A stretch of DNA of 64,000 nt from Epichloe hybrida (GCA_019022495.1 JAFEKR010000003.1:1674001-1738000), one strand, 5' to 3'; counted from the stretch's first letter, positions 36,540-47,676 are shown. The notes: generated by a model from the letters alone, not told the origin. Translations and numbers: made by a program.

Positions 36540-37814
36540 ATGCCGCCCAGGCCTGGACGACCTCGAAACAACCGGGCAAATGGCGATGGTGACTCCGACG
36601 AGGACATCCTGCCGCCTTTCTTCAACACAACCTTCTCAACGCACCGCGTTTCTCCCCTGTTCGTTGGCCAGCAGGAACTCAACTCATCGCGCCTCCAGCA
36701 GCTGGCCCATCGTCTGCGTGACACACTTGTGGGGGATGTGGTGCGAGGCATCCAAATTGGCCTGGAATCGACCGATACCCCGGCTGGACAAGTTGGCGCA
36801 CTCAGATCCGTCACGATTCGATGGTTTCAGGCTCAAAGACTGCTTGGTGGTGACCTTGACTACACTGAGCAGGATGACGGGAATGGAATTGATGATGCCG
36901 TCATGAGGCAATGGAACAGGCTGCCCGAAGGACACAAAAGAGGACTCTGGATCGAGATTGTACACGAGAATGCATCCTACGTTGCCCTCCTGCTTCCAGG
37001 CCATCCCGGAGCCGTTCGGGATAGGCGAACGGCTTCAACTGGCTGGGCCATGCAATCTGACGCCAAAGTGCTGGAAACCAGGGCGGATCAAGAGCAATTC
37101 GTTCACCTCCCGTTGCTTCTACTACGAATGCCCCAAGCCCTAAAGGGCGTCATTGGAGATTGGATCTCAACGACGTTTGATTGTCGAGTGAGCAAGCTCA
37201 ATCTGGGCACGAGAACACTGGTCACGGTGTGGGAGGACTGGATCAAAATTGCAGGGTTGCCTGGCAAGGGACCCGACTTTGCCATCTCGCTGGCTTTCAA
37301 CGCACCCGTAGCCAAGAAAGAGCCATCGGAGGCGCCCGGTTCGGAAGAAGAGAGCGAGGACAACGGCACATCCAGGGAACCAGGTCTGCGCAGTATGGAC
37401 ATTACCATCCCACCGCAAGATCTGCGACGATTCTTCCGCGCCGGCGAGCAAAGCAGCGAGATATATCGGAGCGCCGGCTCGGGGTTCTGGGAGAGCGACA
37501 CCCGTGAACGGCGGCGCCTGGCTGGAGGCAACGTGGACGATGGCTGGGCATGGCGAACAAGCCAGGAGCCCGGTGAGCATCCGTTCACGGATGCGCTTGC
37601 CAGATATCTGGATCAGCATCTAGCCCTCAACATGTTTCACCCTAGCGTCCGCATCGTGCAAATCTCCTGCGGCGGCTTCGTGCTGGCTCAGTCGCGCTTA
37701 AAGGTGGTCAAAGTAGGCTCCGTGTCTGACGAACTTGCCCGCGCTGCTTGGGTGTTTGTTACACGCTTGGGCGAGAGACTTCGCGGTGAGAAGATGTTTG
37801 AACTCGGATTCTGA
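36540..37814 (+). CDS. fta1: Probable kinetochore protein Fta1 (CENP-L homologue)
   Basis: Single exon of 424 residues, starting at ATG 36540 (MPPRPGRPRNN); the frame extends four codons upstream only to a GTG. The block FFNTTFSTHRVSPLFVG followed by LQQLAHRLRDTLVGDVVRG is what I recall as the N-terminal signature of the fungal Sim4-complex subunit Fta1. A long middle with an acidic Glu/Ser stretch (residues about 265-285) and a C-terminal core (HPSVRIVQISCGGFVLAQSR) follow. Fta1/CENP-L pairs with Mis15/CENP-N in the inner kinetochore that binds CENP-A chromatin. The identification rests on motif memory and should be treated as probable. Confidence 0.68.
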   Translation: MPPRPGRPRNNRANGDGDSDEDILPPFFNTTFSTHRVSPLFVGQQELNSSRLQQLAHRLRDTLVGDVVRGIQIGLESTDTPAGQVGALRSVTIRWFQAQRLLGGDLDYTEQDDGNGIDDAVMRQWNRLPEGHKRGLWIEIVHENASYVALLLPGHPGAVRDRRTASTGWAMQSDAKVLETRADQEQFVHLPLLLLRMPQALKGVIGDWISTTFDCRVSKLNLGTRTLVTVWEDWIKIAGLPGKGPDFAISLAFNAPVAKKEPSEAPGSEEESEDNGTSREPGLRSMDITIPPQDLRRFFRAGEQSSEIYRSAGSGFWESDTRERRRLAGGNVDDGWAWRTSQEPGEHPFTDALARYLDQHLALNMFHPSVRIVQISCGGFVLAQSRLKVVKVGSVSDELARAAWVFVTRLGERLRGEKMFELGF

Positions 37815-38423
37815 TCATCATGATCAAATGGATGCCGAAGGACTCCCCCTCAACAAGACCGAGCCAAATTCTTGAATCCGGACCATGCCCGAGCCCCACC
37901 GATATCGGCGGCGATGTGCATGACCGATCAACCACCACGTTCGGATTTTTTTTTTTTTCCCTTTCTTTTCGAGAATAGTAAGTCATTTGTTCTGAACTGC
38001 GACAGTGGTTTCTCGTGTCACATCTTACTTGGACGCTCGCTTTCCATCAAGTGGCAGCATCTGAAATGCACCGACTCCAATGCGGCAGACGGGTTGACCG
38101 GGATTGATTGACCCTCCCGGCGCTAATTAGTAACAATGGCAATCTGGACATTTCGTTGACTAAAAAGGTGTTCCGTTCTAGGAAAATAAAAAAAACACTG
38201 GCAACCAACCCACTTTTGCGCGTTCAAATAATCAGCGGCCTGTATCGGCATCCAGCGGACATGAAGCGTGAGTGGTTGCGAACCCCGCCACCGGCCGCTT
38301 GCAGAGGTTTGACTTGTCTGTCAGTCATGCCGCTTATCTTGCCTTTGTTGACACTTTATATTCTGAGCCAGTATAGCCATTCACTCGTCTTGGTTGGTCG
38401 ATTGCCCACCGACCTCCTCAAAG
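37815..38423. other. Intergenic between fta1-like and lyase genes
   Basis: Contains a T-rich tract at 37946-37976 and nothing else recognisable. The next gene starts at the ATG at 38424. Confidence 0.55.
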
Positions 38424-39488
38424 ATGCCCGACACAAGCTGCACGGGAGTGAAGGAGAGATACAGCTTCCTGGACGATTACAGCGAAGGAGCGCATCCCCA
38501 GTTGCTGGAAGCACTCATCGCCAGCAACCATAGTCAGGAGACTGGATATGGCAACGACAGATACTCTGCGGAAGCAAAGCGAAACATACGAGCCCATCTA
38601 GGATGCGAAGACGTCGGCGTCTTTTTTGTTCCCAGTGGAACCTCGGCCAATGCCATCTCGATTGCTGCATGCTTGCGACCCCACGAAGCCGTCATTGCAG
38701 CCAGTTCCGGCCACATTGTAACCAGAGAGACGGGCGCTGTGGAAGCCAGCGGCCACAAGATTATCAATGTCCCGCCCATGAATGGTAAACTGACGCCTGC
38801 AACCATATCCAAGGCATTGGACGACAACTGGCACTTCCCACACATGGCCAAACCCCGACTGGTGTACATCTCGAACGCGACTGAAGTCGGAACCGTGTAC
38901 TCGAGGGAAGAATTGGCTGCCATCAAAAGACTCTGCGAAGTCAAGGATCTTCTTCTGTTCATCGACGGCGCCCGTATCGGGGCCGCCTTGACGTCGACAA
39001 GGAACGACATGACGCTTGCCGATATCCTGGAGCTCACAGACATTTTTTGGATCGGAGGGACAAAGAATGGCGCCCTGCTCGGTGAAGCCGTAGTCGTCAA
39101 ACATAGCCGTCTGGCGCAAGACTTTGAGTTCTACGTCAAACAGCACGGATCTCTGCTGGCCAAGAGCCGCATCATGGGAGTCGAGTTCGCAGAGCTGTTT
39201 CGAGGCAACCTCTACTTTGACTTGGCTCGACGGGGCAACATTGCGGCCGAGAAAATGTCACGCACCATTGTCGGGGCCGGCTTCGGCCTGCGCGCCGAGA
39301 CGGAAACGAACCAGGTGTTTGCGATCCTGCCGATTGATCTTGTGCAGGAGCTCCAGAAGGACTTTACCTTTTACGTCTGGGAGAAATGCGACCAAGATTG
39401 GGCGGTGGTGCGACTGCTCACCACCTGGGCTACAGATGTAGCTCAGCTTGAAAAGTTCAACCAGACGGTTCTGAGCTGGAGTCGGTAA
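38424..39488 (+). CDS. PLP-dependent threonine-aldolase-like / beta-eliminating lyase
   Basis: Single exon of 354 residues. FVPSGTSANAISIAACLRP is the PLP phosphate-binding region, LLFIDGARIGAAL holds the Asp that pairs with the pyridine nitrogen, and IFWIGGTKNGALLGEAVV carries the Schiff-base lysine. GYGNDRYSAEA near the N-terminus matches the aldolase GYG(D/N)D motif. The fold family (fold type I, aromatic beta-eliminating lyase / threonine aldolase) splits L-threonine or allo-threonine to glycine and acetaldehyde. Length matches low-specificity threonine aldolases. Other beta-hydroxy amino acids are possible substrates. An in-frame ATG 30 bp upstream would add ten residues. No intron. Confidence 0.87.
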   Translation: MPDTSCTGVKERYSFLDDYSEGAHPQLLEALIASNHSQETGYGNDRYSAEAKRNIRAHLGCEDVGVFFVPSGTSANAISIAACLRPHEAVIAASSGHIVTRETGAVEASGHKIINVPPMNGKLTPATISKALDDNWHFPHMAKPRLVYISNATEVGTVYSREELAAIKRLCEVKDLLLFIDGARIGAALTSTRNDMTLADILELTDIFWIGGTKNGALLGEAVVVKHSRLAQDFEFYVKQHGSLLAKSRIMGVEFAELFRGNLYFDLARRGNIAAEKMSRTIVGAGFGLRAETETNQVFAILPIDLVQELQKDFTFYVWEKCDQDWAVVRLLTTWATDVAQLEKFNQTVLSWSR

Positions 39489-40104
39489 CTGAGAATGCTC
39501 CATCCAAGAGAGGTTCACATGGTATCATCGATAGACATGCAGCCTGATGAAGTTTAATAAAAGCAAAACAAGATAAGGGAGCATGAATGCATTGGCCTCT
39601 TCCGAGGTGTCAGGTGTCAGATGTCATGTGCCAGGTGCCAGGTTGTGTTATCTAACCTATACGCAGTTCCGTGCACGATTGGCTCATCCCCGATAAGGCT
39701 TGTTTCTTTGGCCACGCGGCGCGGCGGGGTTATTTTGTCTCGGAGGCACAGCCACGGATGCGGGGAGCCACGACCCATCTCGGAGAGTGCCCGATGAAGC
39801 GGCACTGCCGCGCACCAGACGGAAGGAACTATTTGGTGGCTTTAGATAGCGACGCTGCCGCCGACGCAAGCGACGCGATGCGATGCGATGCGATGCGATG
39901 CGCTGCGATGCGCTGGTCAACGGGCAGGCGCGATGGCCATCTTTATATCTCTTCGCCGCACTTGTTGGCTTTTCAATCCCGTCTCTTTTTCAATCCCACC
40001 TCTTTTTTTTTTTTTTTTTTTTGGCAATCTCCCCAGAGAACTTACACCAGCTCTATAGTAGAGGCCCTTGAAACATCGACTGAACCTGTGCCAAAACATC
40101 ACCC
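39489..40104. other. Intergenic with GCGAT microsatellite and T20 tract
   Basis: A degenerate 5-bp GCGAT array lies at 39875-39912, and a run of about 20 T residues lies at 40003-40022, in the leader of the next gene. No gene seen. Confidence 0.65.
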
Positions 40105-40878
40105 ATGGCAGACTGCGGCCCTCCATCCTACGAGGATGCCATATCCCACGGCATCAACACACCTCTCTCGGGCACGGAACGATACACGCTCGTCCTTGAC
40201 GGCTGCAACATCTACCCCGCCGCGCCGCCCTCGCAGTTCCTCTACGAAATCAGCAGTCCCCCCTGCGACGCCCTCGACCCGATATACGGTGTGCAAAAAT
40301 GGCGGTTCCGCCTCTCGGACCACGAAGGCGAGGGGACCATCAAATCGCGACTCGACCACATCTACGACTTCCAAGACCTGCGCCTGCACTCGGTGAACAG
40401 CCTGCGGCCGGCCGTCAAGGTGGACGGCAAGGCGGGCAACAAGCGAAGCCACAGGGAGGTGGTCCTCCTCGGCGGCCACACGGGCTGGTCGACGTGCGCG
40501 GCGGCAGAGGGCTGGTTCAAGGCGGACATGTCGATGCGCGACCGGTTCAAGAAGGACGGGCAGATCTCGTGGCGGAGCAGGGACGGCGTCCTGGTCGCGG
40601 TGGAGACGAGGGCGAGGCGCGGCGAGGACGGGAGGGGGCGCGCGGCCGCCGTCTTGCCGAGACTCGAGGTGAGGGGCATGTTGAAGGAGAAGGATCTGGA
40701 TCTGCTGGTTACGTGCTGGGCTGCGAGGGTGTGGAAGGAGGCGCGGGTTGAGCTGAGGGAGCGCATGACTTGGAAGGATTGCAGGTCCGTCTTCTCTCTT
40801 GTCAAGGAGAAAACCACACGCACACAGAGTGGTGGCCCACAGAGTGGCTCAACCAACAACTTGGTTGTTCTGCGGTAG
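40105..40878 (+). CDS. Unrecognised conserved-looking protein, 257 residues
   Basis: Single open frame from ATG 40105. It opens with MADCGPPSYEDAI, a PPSYE-type motif at the extreme N-terminus. Alternating beta-strand-like segments follow (YTLVLDGCNIYP, QFLYEIS, QKWRFRL, HIYDFQDLRLH, VVLLGGH, QISWRSRDGVLVAVE, LPRLEVRG), then an amphipathic segment DLDLLVTCWAARVWKEARVEL. No signal peptide or membrane segment. The strand pattern could fit a LURP-one/tubby-like barrel, but that is a guess. The last 40 residues are Ser/Thr-rich and lower in complexity; an intron there is possible. The coding potential (open through a very GC-rich stretch) supports a real gene. Confidence 0.7.
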   Translation: MADCGPPSYEDAISHGINTPLSGTERYTLVLDGCNIYPAAPPSQFLYEISSPPCDALDPIYGVQKWRFRLSDHEGEGTIKSRLDHIYDFQDLRLHSVNSLRPAVKVDGKAGNKRSHREVVLLGGHTGWSTCAAAEGWFKADMSMRDRFKKDGQISWRSRDGVLVAVETRARRGEDGRGRAAAVLPRLEVRGMLKEKDLDLLVTCWAARVWKEARVELRERMTWKDCRSVFSLVKEKTTRTQSGGPQSGSTNNLVVLR

Positions 40879-42184
40879 TCCAAGTCGAGAGAATTGCGAG
40901 CCACGAGACGAGCTTCAACAAGTCGACGGACGGTCATGGGCGCGCGTTGTAGCTTATGACCAAGTTTATCGGCCCGCGCCCCCCTGATCAGAGTTGTGAC
41001 TACGTATTAGTCCGCACTGGCACAGCTCATTGACTCCGACGGCTGGCTGACCCGGCGATTCCCTGGTGTTTGTCTCGGAGAAAAAGACCGGATAAATGCC
41101 CAAGGACTCGGCCCGGCATCCTGGGGACATGGATGGAAGAGGTTTTTTCCTCTGCTCTCAATGACACTCACTGTACGGAGTATGCAGGGACTCAATTCCG
41201 GCCCGCTCAACACCATCACAGCAAGGCCATATATAATGTCCAGAAAAATGGGCTTATAAGCATTAATACGGTCAAGTTCCTCCGCTATATTCAAGGCGTC
41301 TAGAGAGGCCTCTAAGAGACAAATAACCCTCTGCTTTAAGAATAATAGTACATCCCTGTTTAACGCTCTTCTGGTCCTTTAGATCCTAGAGAAGAGGCAG
41401 CAGGCTAAGATACTAGCCCTTAAAGTCAGGGCTCATCTTCGTGCCCTAGCTAGAACAGCGTACCGCTCGTAAGAGACGGGTCGAGACTCAAGCAAGTACA
41501 GCGAATAGTTCGGAAAACAAGGGCAATCGGCGTCCGCCCAGAGCAACGGCAAGCCAGGACCGAGAGGGGTCGCAGAGCGCAAGGGGGACAACACTCAAGG
41601 CCGTGGCCGTGGTTGCGAGTTATGGATGGAAAAAAAAAAGGGACGGTTGGAAACGAAACCATTTGGACTTGTCTAGTTGGGAAAATGGCATCTCTTTTAT
41701 ATCATAAATCACTTGCGAATCCAATGACCCCCGCCTCATCTTTCTTGTGACGAGATGGGATCCAGCGACGGACCTGTTTGAATGACAGCTTCCACCGCCT
41801 TGGTTGTCGGCCACGCCACCCAGTGAGATTTCGATCCAACGAGGACACCAAGTGACGCCAAGAATTGGCCTTCGAACCCCTGTGCTCATTCCATACATGA
41901 CTTCGGTGATGATGGATCTGTCGGGCCAATGGCTTTCCCATCCTGGACCTCGACTGCGCCGACGTGTAGTGAAAGGGATACTGAGCGAATGATTGACTGG
42001 ACTCAAATCTGATGATGAGCGTGAGTCGTCGAGATTTTCACTCGTTTTCTGACGCTGTGCGGGCGACAACGACGACTTGACTTCTCCCATGGGCCTGCCT
42101 CACTTGCAGGAAGCGGCAAATTTGCTCGCATGGAGTCAGTCAATAAAGCACGGGATTCCATGGCCGCACCACTCGGGAGAATTC
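40879..42184. other. Gene-free stretch with possible transposon relic
   Basis: The part 41290-41475 is richer in CTAG and TA than its surroundings. It reads as a short Gln/Lys/Arg-rich piece (EKRQQAKILALKVRAHLRA) with stops around it, suggesting a decayed mobile-element fragment; I cannot name its family. The rest shows no supported gene. The open frames at 41620-42090 and neighbours lack any family resemblance. Confidence 0.45.
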
Positions 42185-44522
42185 TCAAGCGCCCACCATG
42201 CGAATCCGACCCTCCAGAACCGGCGCAATCACCCTCGTCCAATCCACGGCACAGTCTGCATCTTTCAGTGGCTCGCATACCGTAGACTGGACGCCTGCTT
42301 TCTTGGCCCATCGCGACCAGAACTTGCGCAGGAGAAGAACTTCCAAGTCCATGTCCATGTCCTCGTCGGCATCGGCATCCGTACCGCTTTTGTCACCGCC
42401 GAGCTGAGGATCGAACTCGTCGTCGTCGTCGTCGTCGTCGTCGTTCAGCGGCTCCTTGTGCAGACCAAGTCTCCTTCGTAGGAATCCCTTCCACGTGGTC
42501 CCCGCGGCTTCCGTCTCCGTCTTGGGTGGTTTGTGCAGGCCCAGCATCTTCTCAGAGCCGCGGCCATGGGCCGGGGACAGCGGGACACTGGCCTGCTCGG
42601 CCACGCCGACCCAGTGGTCAGAGATGCACTTCCACTGCCCTATTGTCCGCAGGGCCATGAAATACTGTCGGAGCATGGCTGATATGAGAATGCCGTTTTC
42701 TTCGTCGACAATCTCGTGGGCTGTGCCGCCCTCGGACTCGACGAGCAAGGATGTGTATCCATCTGAGTTTTTTTTTTGTTTCCCCACGCCGAGTTGTCAG
42801 TATATTTATAACATGGATGTGGAGAGGAAGCAATATTGGTAGCGTTCAACAGAATGGTATGCCAAAGGGAAGAAAAAAAAAGAAAAAGAAAAAAAAAAGA
42901 AAAAACCCACCCTTTCCCCTGCCCATGTACCCCCTCGTGACGAGAACATACTCTGCTTCCGGATCGTACGGCCTACCTCCGATTTGCAACGAGTTCAGCC
43001 TCTTTCCGCTTTCCCTGCTGGGGTCGAACTCGAAGACAATGTTGGACACCTGCGGGAACCGCCCCTCCTGCGCAGGATACGTCGATACCGAGTTCTCCAG
43101 CGCATCCCAGATGGCCTGGCCCTTGACGCGCAGACACACGACGGGATCCTCGAACGGGAAGCACGTCGTGATGTCCTTGACGCGCACCACGCCAGGTGGG
43201 TAGACCTGGTCGCCGCGAATCGTGCCCGAGGCCATGATGGTGCAGTCCGCATTGTGATGGCGACGCATCACATCGCACACAAAGTTCCCCAGGTTGGATT
43301 CCCTGGTGCGAACCGTGCTGAACCGCGCATCGAGAGGCACGGCCGTCCAGCCAACGGGTCGAGAAAGAGACTTTTGCAGCTTCGACGTCAGTTCCCCCAC
43401 GAGCTTGGCCGCCCTCTCATCCTCTGCCACGTCAGACGTGACGTCCCTTCGCCAGATGTCGAAATCCCATCGCCCGGCGTCGTCCCTTTCCCGCCTCGCC
43501 TCGATGTAGCTCAGCTGCTTGAAGTCGGTGCCTGATCGTAAAACGTGGGTGCCTTTGATGAGGCTGTGGCTGTAGTAGTGATCGTGTCCCCCCAGGATGA
43601 TATCGATCAATCCATCCGTCTGCTCAGCGAGCTTGTTGTCATTCGGTTCGCGCATGTGGCTCAGACAGATGACCATCTCGGCGCCTTGCTCGCGCAGTTG
43701 CGGGACGAGCTCTTTGGCAGTGGCCGTGGCCGACTTGTAGATGAGGTCAGGCGGCAGGCTGTTGATGGTCGCCAGCCATTCGCGCTCTCCGAGCCCAATC
43801 AGCCCGACCTTGATGCCGTTGGATGTGGTCAGCATGTGTGTTCTTTTGGCGTTGCCCAGGGGCACGTCTTCACCAAGCGCAGGGTCGAGCACGTTGGCAA
43901 TGAGCCAGGGGAAATTGCACTTTTCCGTCAGATTGCGGAACTGCTTGACGCCAAAGTCGAAATCGTGATTCTTTCCAGTCGAGGAAAAAATGAAGCATGT
44001 CAGCGCATCGGAACTCCAGAGCAAGCAAAAGGAAGACAGGGATGGAAATTGACAAGAATTCAGAACTTACTCCGACACAGGCGCAGTCCGTTTTAATTGC
44101 GTTCAAGACAGGCACCATGTGGCGACCTAGAGTGAGATTAGTTTGTCTGTTTGGCCGCATGTATATGAAGAAGAAGAAGAAGGAGAAAAAGGAAACCCCC
44201 CCCCCCCAAAGACGAGGTAAATCTATGCCGCCGCCGGTGGGCTCTCACCTTTTGTCACACTACTCTCCAAGCTCGGATTAAACGCATCTCCAGAAAACAA
44301 AGTCAATGCCTTCGGCTGGCCATCATATTGCTTCCCTTCCTGGTACTCCTTGCACAAAGTGATGAACCGCGCCAGACCACCTACGGGCTCCGCACTCGCG
44401 GCATCAACGTGATAAACATCATTGTAGTGCAGTATCCGTAGGTCTGGAGTGCCTGGCGTGTCCCGGCTCAACCGACGACCAGACGCGAAGATGACCTGCG
44501 GTTCGGAGGTTGGCGGCGCCAT
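42185..44522 (-). CDS. 5'-nucleotidase / UshA-type metallophosphoesterase
   Basis: Exons 44522-44249, 44126-44071, 43970-42911 and 42762-42185 give 655 residues. All four keep frame across GT-AG introns; the third donor is the unusual GTGGGT. The metallophosphatase half has LRILHYNDVYHV, FSGDAFNPS, GNHDFDFG (split by intron 2), HMREPND and GGHDHYY as metal ligands (residues about 30-260). The C-terminal half has SNLGNFVCDVMRR of the 5'-nucleotidase substrate domain. No signal peptide is evident, so it is probably intracellular, unlike bacterial UshA or ecto-5'-nucleotidase. The last 100 residues hold a run of eight Asp and basic patches. Substrate (nucleotides or nucleotide sugars) is not fixed. 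Confidence 0.9.
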
Positions 44523-45519
44523 CTTGCCCGGGGCCCTTTCGTCTGTTATTATTCCGTCCTATATGCGATCGCCTACATGGGAGAGAGACCAAGTGATAAG
44601 AGATGCGTCCGCACACAACAAGCAAATGTCCAATGCCGAGGCTGGGAATTGCCAATCGTTTGCTGACCGCCAACTGCCAGCGCGGGGTGAATCAGTGCCC
44701 CGCCAACCCGACCCCACCAAGGGAGATCACAAATGATATTAATGATGACACATAAACTACATAAATACATAAATACATCTCCTGCCTTTAGTATATGCCC
44801 TTCTTCATCTTTTTATGCCCGTCAATGGACCGACGCTAAGCTCGGTTAGTAATCTCGAGGCTCAATTTCTGTGCTTCGTAAATTCCATTCAGACTGAAAA
44901 TCTCTTAGCTACCAGATGTTTATCTATATACCCCATGTATGCAGCGTACGCAACGTACGCAACGTACGCAACGTACGCAATGTATGCATACTTTCAGGCG
45001 CTTGCTGAACATGACTACGGTGGGTCTACAATCCAAGGTGACAAGGTAGCAGAAGTCACGCCGCCGATGCGTCTCGCGCGTGTCCTGCGGGAGCGTGTGG
45101 CGAGCCATTGAGCTCGCTCAACTAGGCAAATGATACGTTAGCCCTATCGTGAATACCAGTCAGCACATTCTCATCTTCACATTCAGTCGTTCGAGGTAAA
45201 TCAGGCCATTTCTGAAGCAGCAGTGAAGAGTGTACGTGGCGGTTGGCCCATTGCGCTTGCGAGTGAGCGGCGCCAATAAGCATCCAATGCAGTCTGATTC
45301 ATCACTTCTTTCTCGTGTGTTTCCCCTTCCTGACAAAATGATCCCTTCTCGCCCAAATACCAGATACTGTGATACGAGATGGCCAGCGGCCAGTCTTGAG
45401 CACCGAAATCACATCATCGGCGCCAACGTAACGACGGGGAAAACGACTACGTAAGAGCAAGCCAGAAATAGACGCCTGCCAAACAGATGTTTTTGCGATC
45501 CTCATGCACGTCTCGTGCC
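44523..45519. other. Intergenic with 9-bp tandem repeat
   Basis: Contains the array at 44936-44989 (separate entry) and an ACATAAATACATAAATACAT stretch near 44755. It includes the 3' region of the MFS gene to the right and the promoter of the phosphoesterase. No gene supported. Confidence 0.55.
44936..44989. repeat. 9-bp tandem repeat, CGTACGCAA
   Basis: Four perfect copies at 44945, 44954, 44963 and 44972, flanked on each side by one copy changed to TGTATGCA(G/T). Each unit holds the palindrome CGTACG. Confidence 0.95.
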
Positions 45520-47291
45520 TTACAATGCGGCTTTTCCTCTCGACTCGAATGGCAGTATCAGGGCCAACAGTCCCGCGGCAATGAACAATGCGCCGCTAGT
45601 ATATACGGGTGCCGCCGTCTGCAAATTGGCAAACATGGCGACAATGGGCTGCGACAAAGTCTTTGTTAGTCTAAAAAATCTTTGGCAGTCATCATTCAGA
45701 CCAGCAACTTACAGCCATGATACCAAAGACTCGATTGCTCGTTGCCGTCAGGGCATTACCGGTTCCACGCTGAGGCGTGGGAAAGATCTCTGGAGTGTAC
45801 CCATACAAGACGGCATACATGACGTTGCTGCAAAAATTGAAGGCGCAATTCCATCCAAGAAGAGCGGTGCTGTTCAAGGCCGTGGTGGAGCAATACAAAA
45901 AGACTCCGGTGAGGATGGTGAAGATGGAGAGTGTGCCTTTCCGTCCGATCTTGGGTAATTCGACTAATAATCCTCCGAGGAAAGCTCCTGGGACACCGAG
46001 CACAGAGATGATCAGACTGTTCCGGTACGTGATGTATGTGCTGCCGTCCTCAAAATCGGCACCTCTGCTGTCCTGGATATATGGCAGAAAGGCATTGTAA
46101 AGCGGGTATCCGAGACCAATCAATGCCCATATGGCCATCATGGTACCGGTGCTCAAAGCCATTCGTCGGGTCGAGAACAAGGCTTTGACCTTGTCCGGAT
46201 TAAGCTTGTCGAGATGTCGTTTCACGGCAGCTGATGCATCCGTCTGGGCAACATAGCCTTCTGGTTCGCACGCCTTGAGATCCTCTAGTGACAAAGCAAC
46301 CGTTTTGCCGTTGCGTCTAGCGACCTCGTGGATGACTCGAATGGCGTCCTCGTCACGGCCCTTTCCAATCAAGTACTTTGGTGATTCGTAGATGGTGAAG
46401 AGCACGAATCGGGCCAAGAACATGAGCAAGGTCAGGCCACCCATGGCGATGACGAAATATCGCCAACCCATGTTGTGGCTGCGAGGACAAGGTACTTCCT
46501 TGATACCGCAAGTCATGCTTCCAAGAAGTGGCCAGGCGACGAGGTTGGCGATCACTTGCGCGACGGCCCAATCCACGGAAAGGATGGTAAGAAGGTATTG
46601 ATGCGACTGGGGCAAGAATTCCAGGAAGATGGCAGAATCAACCGGGAGGTTTCCGCCAACACCAAAAGACCAAAGGGCAGCAAAGATGCTGGCAGCAGCA
46701 AAGTTGGGAGAACTGGCCGCTATCATTCCCCAGACGGCCGTCAGTCCCAGAGTCAAGTTGAAGCCCAACTTGCGGCCAAAAACATCACACCCAAACCCCC
46801 AAAAGACAGCGCCAGCCAGGAGACCAATGTTTTGGGCGAGCGTGAACAGTGGTGGTCGCGACACGCCGAATTCACTTGTGAGGGGCTTCAAGATGAGTGA
46901 TGTCACGATGGGCCACAGATTATCGCTAGCCCAGCCGAAACCGACAACAATGAAGAGCTGCCACTGGTACCAACCCATTCCAATGTCCCGAATCTAATTA
47001 TTTTCCGGGACAATCGGCATGTCAGCACAAGCTTCCTCCTGAGGATGCGGTTTACAAAGATGAAGAGCTGGTGGGGAGTCGAGCAAACCAGACGTGCATA
47101 AAGACTGGCGGGGTAGGTATTTTGACAAGATGACTTACGGCGCTATTTAACAGATGAGCCTTGGCCTCGTAGACAGGATCCAAAGCTCCCTTGGGAATGA
47201 TGCCAAGATCGTCATCGCTGAAGTCAACGCTGCTGTTGCATTCATCGTGCGGATGCGATCGATCGTCCGAGTCCGTGGCGCCGTAGCCCAT
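45520..47291 (-). CDS. MFS transporter, SHS/SV2-like sugar or organic-acid carrier
   Basis: Exons 47291-47139, 46993-45713 and 45648-45520, all in phase 0, give 520 residues. The last intron (64 nt) has branch ACTAAC and acceptor CGCAG. The N-terminal 45 residues are acidic and polar (DSDDRSHPHDEC). About 12 membrane segments follow, with GFGCDVFGRKLGF as the segment 2-3 loop, FGVGGNLPVDSAIFLEFLP as segment 4-5, YESPKYLIGKGRDEDAIRVI at the start of the central loop, and YTPEIFPTPQRGTGNA as the sugar-porter-like motif. This fits the fungal SHS / SV2-type group. Related proteins carry carboxylates, inositol, phosphate or sugars; the substrate is open. Three CCAAT boxes lie about 350 bp upstream. 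Confidence 0.9.
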
Positions 47292-47636
47292 GGTGAAGAA
47301 GCACTGAAGATGTTGCTGAGCCTGATACCCGACCGACTTCCACAAGGTGAGGCGGGAACTCCCTGGAGCGTTTGCAAGAGGAGCAAGAGGAGAATATCTT
47401 CAATGGAGGAGAAGATGCAGGAAGTCACCTTTTTTTTTTTTCTTTTTTCCCCGGATTGCGACTAAGATGTGCAGATCCGATGCAACGGCCAAATCAACAT
47501 TACGTACTCGGTGCCCTCGAAGACGACTTGTCTCCATACGACGGAGAAACACAATAAGAAAAATAGCAAGCCGTGGTGGTGCAAGCTCCCCCAATTCCGC
47601 AGACGGACAGATGACTTGTTTGCGGAAAGAGCGAGT

Positions 47637-47676
47637 GGTGAGCCAATGGTGAGCCAATGGTGAGCCAATGGGTGAG
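47637..47676. promoter_or_regulatory. Three CCAAT boxes in an 11-bp tandem repeat
   Basis: The unit GGTGAGCCAAT repeats at 47637, 47648 and 47659, then a partial GGTGAGC at 47671. This places CCAAT at 47643, 47654 and 47665. CCAAT is the site of the heterotrimeric Hap2/3/5 (CBC) complex in fungi. The array lies 346-385 bp upstream of the SHS-type transporter ATG. The repeat is seen directly; the regulatory role is inferred. Confidence 0.5.
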
